From Pleurostoma richardsiae (taxonomy: Eukaryota; Ascomycota; Sordariomycetes; Calosphaeriales; Pleurostomataceae), in NCBI GenBank assembly GCA_030052745.1, contig JANBVO010000015.1, positions 372,001 to 436,000 of the forward strand: 64,000 nt of DNA. The letters run 5' to 3'. The notes below the pieces were generated by a model. It had not been told where the DNA came from. It searched no databases and saw only the letters and a program-made list of their open reading frames with translations. How positions within the stretch are numbered: the first letter of the stretch is position 1; each line of letters begins with the position of its first letter. This document shows, piece after piece, positions 59,132 to 64,000 of this stretch. A program made the translations under genes and the position numbers.

Positions 59132-59528
59132 AGCCGCCATTCCAACGACACACTCATAACATCACAGTTTGTTTCACGAACGTCCGCTTGATGTGAGGGG
59201 CCGCCCACTATACACTAGCGTTGTCGCCTGCCATGGTTATCGCCTCCTCAGATGCATCTTTAGCAGGGAAGCACTGGAGCTGGTTGGTCGAATGGGTCGA
59301 TCTAATCAGGACATGGCACCTTATCCGAGAAGCCCTCCACCTCCGTCACCATCTCACCAGGAGCCAGAGATAGGAGTAGCTTGCCGACGATCGGCTGTGC
59401 CGGCAGATATGAGAGACAACGCCGTACCCGGCAGCATACTTCCGTCTATGCATCGTCAATTTTGTACAGCTCTATTATGCAGATATGCCGCCTGAATTTT
59501 GCACAATTCATATACTTTTACTGCTTCT
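59132..59528. other. Short convergent intergenic
   Basis: The gap between the convergent ends of the regulator and amidohydrolase genes holds no gene. Confidence 0.6.
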
Positions 59529-60872
59529 CTACAGAGCAGCCTTGATCCGCACGGGCACCACAGCGTCCTCAGCAATGTCCGGCCGCCTGCTCTTCTCCAC
59601 CCTTCCCTCCTTCACCACCGCCAGCAAGTATCTCTCTGGGTCGTCGAAGACGGTCACATCCTCCAGCGGATTGGCCCCCACGATCAGGAGGTCCGCCACG
59701 TATCCAGACTTCACCTGGCCGAGCGACTCAGCACGGCCCAGCATGCGCGCCGGATTGACCGTGGCGCTCCGCAGCACCTCCAGCGGCGTAAGCACCTTGG
59801 AGCGCAGAGCGAACTCGTGCGTCTGCGCGGCGCCCAGCGGGCCCAGCAGGTCCGTGCCGTAGCAGAGGCTGACGCCTGCCTCGGATGCGATCTGCAGGGC
59901 GCGCAGCCCGGCCTGCAGGACCTCCTCGTTCTTGCTCACCGACTCGGGCGGCAGGAATCCCGCCCAGGCGTCACTGGCCATCTCAGCGTAGGTGACGAGC
60001 GTTGGGGTCAGGAAGACGTCCTTCTCGGCCAGCAGCGCCGCGGTGTCCGGGTCGATAAAGTTGCCATGCTCGATTCCGCGCACACCAGCGTCAACACAGT
60101 GCCGGATCGCCTTTGCGGTGTACGCGTGCGCCGTCACGTACGTGCCCGCGTTAGAGGCGCACTGCACCATGGCCCGGATCTCCTCCGGCGTGAACTGCAG
60201 GTGGTCGATCTTGTCCGTGGGGCTCGACACGCCGCCAGAGCCCATGATCTTGATGAAGTCGGAGCCGGACCGGATTTCCTCGCGCACGGCCTGCATGCAC
60301 TGGGAAACGCCGTTGCAGATCCGGCCTAGGCCCGTCGTCGCGCCGCCGCAGCAGTATGAGTGGTCGTGGGAGCCGCGATAGTCGGCGTGCCCGCCGGACT
60401 GGGAGAGAGCATGGCCGGCGATGAAGAGGCGCGGTCCCGGGAACACACCGTCTTCTATGGCCTCCTTGAGGGCCAGATGGGCCCCTCCGCAGTCGCGGAC
60501 GGAGGTGAAGCCGCGGTGCAGCATCTGGGAACAGACGTATGGCTGCCGGAGCAGAGAAACGTCGTTGGGGTTGCCGAAGGATTTGGACAGGTCGCTGAAG
60601 CCCGGAACAGCCATGATGTGTACGTGCGAGTCGATGAGCCCCGGGCACACGTAGCTGCCCGCGCAGTCGATCAGCTCATAGCCCTGCTTGCGTGCCCGCG
60701 AGATGCTGGACTCTGTTGAGTCGAAGATTGACTCTATGCGGCCATCTCGGATCGTTAGGGCCGCTTGCTTTCGTATCGAGCCGTCCAGGACGTCAACGAT
60801 ATTGGCGTTGCTGAGGATGTATGACTTTGGCGATGGCCTCAGCCACGGTTTGAGTTCTGCTTCGCTAGGCAT
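59529..60872 (-). CDS. Metal-dependent amidohydrolase (ochratoxinase-like)
   Basis: This is a 447-residue intronless amidohydrolase with a TIM-barrel of the imidazolonepropionase/prolidase-like subgroup. Metal ligands are all visible: HVH (83 and 85) after CPGLID, the carboxylated Lys208 in GSDFIKIMGSGG, His249 in VTAHAY, His269 in GIEHGNF and the catalytic Asp341 in YGTDLLG. HADYRGSHDH in the middle and the ARMLGRAESLGQVKSGYVADLLIVGANPLED ending are typical of the amidohydrolase beta-sandwich. The order and spacing of the ligands resemble the fungal ochratoxinase-type and Xaa-Pro/carboxamidase group, as far as I can recall that family. There is no signal peptide, so it is probably cytosolic. 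Family members hydrolyse amide bonds in dipeptides, N-acyl amino acids or mycotoxins. It is divergent from permease B with about 600 bp between. Confidence 0.93.
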   Translation of the reverse strand: MPSEAELKPWLRPSPKSYILSNANIVDVLDGSIRKQAALTIRDGRIESIFDSTESSISRARKQGYELIDCAGSYVCPGLIDSHVHIMAVPGFSDLSKSFGNPNDVSLLRQPYVCSQMLHRGFTSVRDCGGAHLALKEAIEDGVFPGPRLFIAGHALSQSGGHADYRGSHDHSYCCGGATTGLGRICNGVSQCMQAVREEIRSGSDFIKIMGSGGVSSPTDKIDHLQFTPEEIRAMVQCASNAGTYVTAHAYTAKAIRHCVDAGVRGIEHGNFIDPDTAALLAEKDVFLTPTLVTYAEMASDAWAGFLPPESVSKNEEVLQAGLRALQIASEAGVSLCYGTDLLGPLGAAQTHEFALRSKVLTPLEVLRSATVNPARMLGRAESLGQVKSGYVADLLIVGANPLEDVTVFDDPERYLLAVVKEGRVEKSRRPDIAEDAVVPVRIKAAL

Positions 60873-61477
60873 GATTGCTAAGTGCAGGTCTCGGACGAAA
60901 CCGTATCACCTGAAAAATGTCTGGCTAGTCTTGAACAGGAGATATAGTAGGAGAGGTAGCTAGACCAACCAGCAAAGGGACGAGAAATATGAGAAACGAG
61001 GCCATTTGCCCTTTCCAGATATCCTCTTCCGGTCTCGTCCACTTAGACGCCACGGAAGATAGCGGCAACCTGTGCCGGCGATCCTGCCAGATAGCCGAAG
61101 CACGATGTCACGATGCCGGTGGCCAGATTGCCGACGCTGGGAGCTGTGTCGTCGGATATCTGCACAACCATCGGCTAACCGCCAGGCCAAGCAAGGCAGC
61201 TCGCCCCTTTTCCCCACGCCGGCAAAGTCGGCTCCGTATCTTATCATCGGGAATGTGGCCACGGTGGACCCGCAACTGATAATTGCCAGATACACCCGAG
61301 ACCGGATGACTCCGACCGTCGTCGGCACCCCGCTGAAGTCTGGGGTACATCTAGGCCGGCGACCCAGCCGTCCGTCCTGTTGGCGCGATGTGATGTGATC
61401 CTGCAGCAGCAGTTCGTCTCGTCGTCTCCTTGACCAACCAGACCAGCCGCTTCCTTCAGTCAGTGACACGTCGCATC
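60873..61477. promoter_or_regulatory. Divergent promoter, amidohydrolase / permease B
   Basis: A 605-bp bidirectional promoter. It holds four HGATAR sites: AGATAG at 61057-61062 and 61089-61094, TGATAA on the minus strand at 61241-61246 and TGATAA on the plus strand at 61277-61282. The pattern mirrors the other divergent promoter of the cluster. Confidence 0.5.
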
Positions 61478-63494
61478 ATGGCAGCAGAGATCAAGACTCA
61501 GCCCGAGCCGGCTGAACCAGCCGGCAAGTCGGACGAGAAGGCCGGCCAGGTCGTCGAGATGGGCGAATCCTATACCGCTGCCGAAGAGAAGGCCGTTCTG
61601 CGCAAGATTGACCGGACTATTCTGCCAATGGTACGCATCTAAAACGTGTTCTCTGCACTGCTCCTGGCGGTGGAAAACCTTGATACACGTGGCTGACTCG
61701 AACCTCTAGATGTGTGCCATCTTCTTCCTGCAATACCTGGACAAGCAGAGTCTCAGTTATGCCAGTGTACGTGAGGCAACCCCTCGGACGGGGAATGACA
61801 TATGTTAACAATGGCGCTATGCGAAAAGGTCTTTGGCCTCATCACCGACCTCAATATGACAAGCTTCCAGTACTCCTGGTGTTCCTCGATCTTCTATGTC
61901 GGTGCGTCAGAATGATAAAACAGCCCTTACATGGAAAGAGCACAGGCCACTGACACTCTACTCTTCAGGTCAACTCGTCGCGGAATATCCTTTCATCTAC
62001 CTGATGAGTCGGTTGCACTTGACCAAGTTCGTTGGCGTGACAGTGTTCGTGCACCCCTGCAAAGACATGAAAAACCTTGGTCAACCTATGCTGACACAAC
62101 CCGTCCTTGAAGTGTCATATGGGGCATGATCTGCATGTGCCTTGCAGCGCCAAAGAACTTCGCCGGCTTTGCTGCCGTGCGATTCCTTCTCGGGTTCTCC
62201 GAGGGAGCTGTCTCGCCTGCCTTCATCACCATTACTAGTATTTGGTACCGCAAGGACGAGCATGCCCTCCGTACGGCGTAAGTGTCACGGTTCCCCCAAA
62301 ACATACACCTTCAAATTACAGTGGCTCACTTATGTGCGTGCCGATGTAGCCTCTGGATCACGATGAACGGCCTGGCCCAGGTAGTCGGCTCCCTGCTCAT
62401 GTACGGCGTGGCCAAGAACGGCTCTCTGTCCCTTGCCCCTTGGCGGACACTGTTCCTCATCTGCGGCGCCATGACGATGGCAGCCGGTGTTGTCTTCTTC
62501 TTCCTCATGCCCAACGGGCCCCGCGACGCATGGTTCCTAGACGAGAGGCAGAAGCAGGTCCTCTCCATGCGCATGGCCAAGGACCGCGAGGGCGGCGACA
62601 AGACGAGCTTCTCGCTGAGACAGCTCAAGGAGACCATGCTCGATCCTAAGGCGTGGTGCGTCTTCTGGTTTGGCGTGCTCGTTACCATGCAGTCGCCCGT
62701 CTTAACGGTACGTCTACAGACCCCGTCTTCCACGCCACCTTCAAAAATGAACCTGCCCTCTTATTTTCTGTATGCTGATGACCACCCAGTTCGCATCCCT
62801 TGTTATCAAGAATATCGGCTACACCAAGTTTGAGACCATGCTCTACACCGCGCCCTCCGGCGCTGTCCAGATTGCCCTCGTCTGGATCGGTGTTCTCGGG
62901 TGCACGATCTTCCCTCGAAACCGAACACTAGTTGCGCTTGCTCTTGTCATCCCACCTCTCGTCGGCAACGCGCTCTTGCTCCGTCTGTCCCTCAATGCGG
63001 GATGGGGCATGATCGCCTCTTCCTGGCTGGTAAGTCCTGACGACGAATTATCCCCGGCATGCTCCGTCAAAGACTTGCTCCCGCTAACCTGCTCGTAACA
63101 ACATCAGGCATCCTGCATTACTGCGCCGTGGTTCATCTTGATCTCCCTCACCGCCTCGAACGTCAAGGGCAACACCAAACGTGCAATTGTCAACGCCATG
63201 TTCTTCATCGGTTACTGCGCTGGCTGCATCGGTGCGCCGCAGCTGTGGACCGAGAAGCCGCGGTATTTCAAGGGTGTGGTGACTGGTCTGGTCACCTGGG
63301 TGCTCCTCGTCATTACCATCGTCACGTACAGGACCCTGTGCGTGGTTGACAACAAGAAGAGGGACGCCACGGTGGGCGCGGCTGCCGACACGACGGACCA
63401 CAGCATGCAGGGCGAAATCCTCCTCGACGAGACGGGCAACCCGGTTTCGGATATCACGGACAAGGAGGATCCGGAGTTCCGCTATAGCTGGTAG
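61478..63494 (+). CDS. Allantoate permease-type MFS transporter (permease B)
   Basis: This is a 502-residue anion:cation symporter of the Dal5 group. Eight exons: 61478-61630, 61710-61766, 61829-61901, 61969-62044, 62113-62277, 62350-62707, 62790-63029, 63108-63494; introns 62-82 nt, all phases close. Family marks: RKIDRTILPMMCAIFFLQYLDKQSLSYASVFGLITDLNM, YSWCSSIFYVGQLVAEYPFIYLMSRL, GFSEGAVSPAFITITSIWYRKDEHALRTALWITMNGLAQVVGSLL, FFLMPNGPRDAWFLDERQK, NVKGNTKRAIVNAMFFIGYCAGCIGAPQLW. Intron 4 has a weak donor (GTTCGT at 62045); using the GTG two bases earlier would break the frame. The ATG at 61478 follows a TTG-initiated extension that is not needed. It belongs to the same family as permease A but is clearly not a recent copy. 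Substrate unknown; probably an organic anion, amide or N-acyl compound handled by the neighbouring amidohydrolase. Confidence 0.92.
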
Positions 63495-64000
63495 ACGACC
63501 TACGTTGTCCATTCGTATCAAGGCAGGACATCATGTGCGTGTGTCGACACATGTTCGTCTGTTATTACCATGTTTAGTTGTGGTCTCGTGGGGTTTTCTC
63601 TTTGTATTGAGAAGTCGCGAAAACCACGTTGTACATATATCGGCCTGCCGTGCATTGGCAATGAGTAGCCAGATATCTCCGGCCACCTAGGAAATGCAGA
63701 ATACTTCCACCGCACAAACCCTGAACCCACGGAACCAACCTCTGATCAATCTAAAGGTCATACTCCCAGTGACTACGTAGAATGAAGTTCTCGTTGAACT
63801 TCGTAATTCTTTCCATGAGGCTAGAAGGTGGCCTGCCTACTCTATAACTGCACGTCCATCGGATAATATCATAGGCCCTACATTAGCAGACAAGGTAAAG
63901 AGTTCTATCAAAGGAACAATGAAAATCACACGAGAACGAAAGGAGGCGAGTTTTAGGATTCTTATCATAGTTTTCCTCGTAGCTTTCCTCAGCACTGCTT
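63495..64000. other. Downstream flank, no gene seen
   Basis: The last 500 bp, after permease B, contain no supported gene; short frames have no motif. Confidence 0.55.

Noticed and set aside
61690-61715. GACTCGAACCTC, a reversed tRNA B-box
   Set aside because: It sits at the acceptor of an intron in permease B, and the flanking exon sequence cannot form a tRNA.
1-64000. Transposons, retroelements, CRISPR arrays, polyketide or peptide synthetase genes
   Set aside because: No transposase, reverse transcriptase, long terminal repeats, spacer arrays or megasynthase domains are visible on either strand.

Overview
The window looks like nuclear DNA of a filamentous ascomycete (Pezizomycotina, probably Sordariomycetes). 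The evidence is about 45 reconstructable spliceosomal introns of 47 to 138 nt with GT..AG ends and CTNAY-type branch sites, together with fungal families such as a TAM/LaeA-like methyltransferase, a Clr5-ankyrin protein, a 2EXR protein, a DUF1996 protein, a tannase, a class II peroxidase and a Zn2Cys6 regulator. I see no tRNA, rRNA, CRISPR array, insertion sequence, transposase or retroelement. I give 22 spliced gene models; all close in frame from ATG to stop. Exon coordinates are in each entry. The species cannot be fixed from the sequence alone.

Left third (1-29 kb): a retinol-dehydrogenase-like SDR (-), a TAM-domain methyltransferase (+), a secreted DUF1996 protein (+), an OPT oligopeptide transporter (-), a small protein with two GPHK..LDP repeats (-), a six-cysteine small secreted protein (+), a tannase/feruloyl esterase with a Kex2-like site (-), a DAO-type FAD oxidoreductase (-), a mitochondrial membrane-anchored helical protein (-), a class I methyltransferase (-), a short extracellular class II peroxidase (+) and a SnoaL-like protein (-). 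This is gene-sparse territory enriched in secreted and small-molecule enzymes, with no obvious operon-like logic.

Middle (29-50 kb): an imperfect tandem repeat with a unit of about 170 bp, a DHA1-type MFS exporter (+), an unassigned coding-looking stretch, a 1273-residue Clr5-ankyrin protein (+), a short relic of a FAD monooxygenase (-), a 2EXR-domain protein (-), a long coiled-coil protein with nine exact-length 14-residue repeats (-) and a dynamin-like GTPase (-).

Right end (50.9-63.5 kb): a compact block that reads as a catabolic cluster. It holds an allantoate-permease-type MFS transporter (-), a flavin/Baeyer-Villiger monooxygenase (+), a Zn2Cys6 transcription factor (+), a metal-dependent amidohydrolase of the ochratoxinase-like type (-) and a second allantoate-permease-type transporter (+). 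Both divergent promoters carry several GATA-factor (HGATAR) sites, so import, oxidation and hydrolysis of a nitrogen-containing or amide/ester compound under nitrogen control is a reasonable hypothesis. The substrate is unknown. This is the best candidate for an undescribed system in the window.
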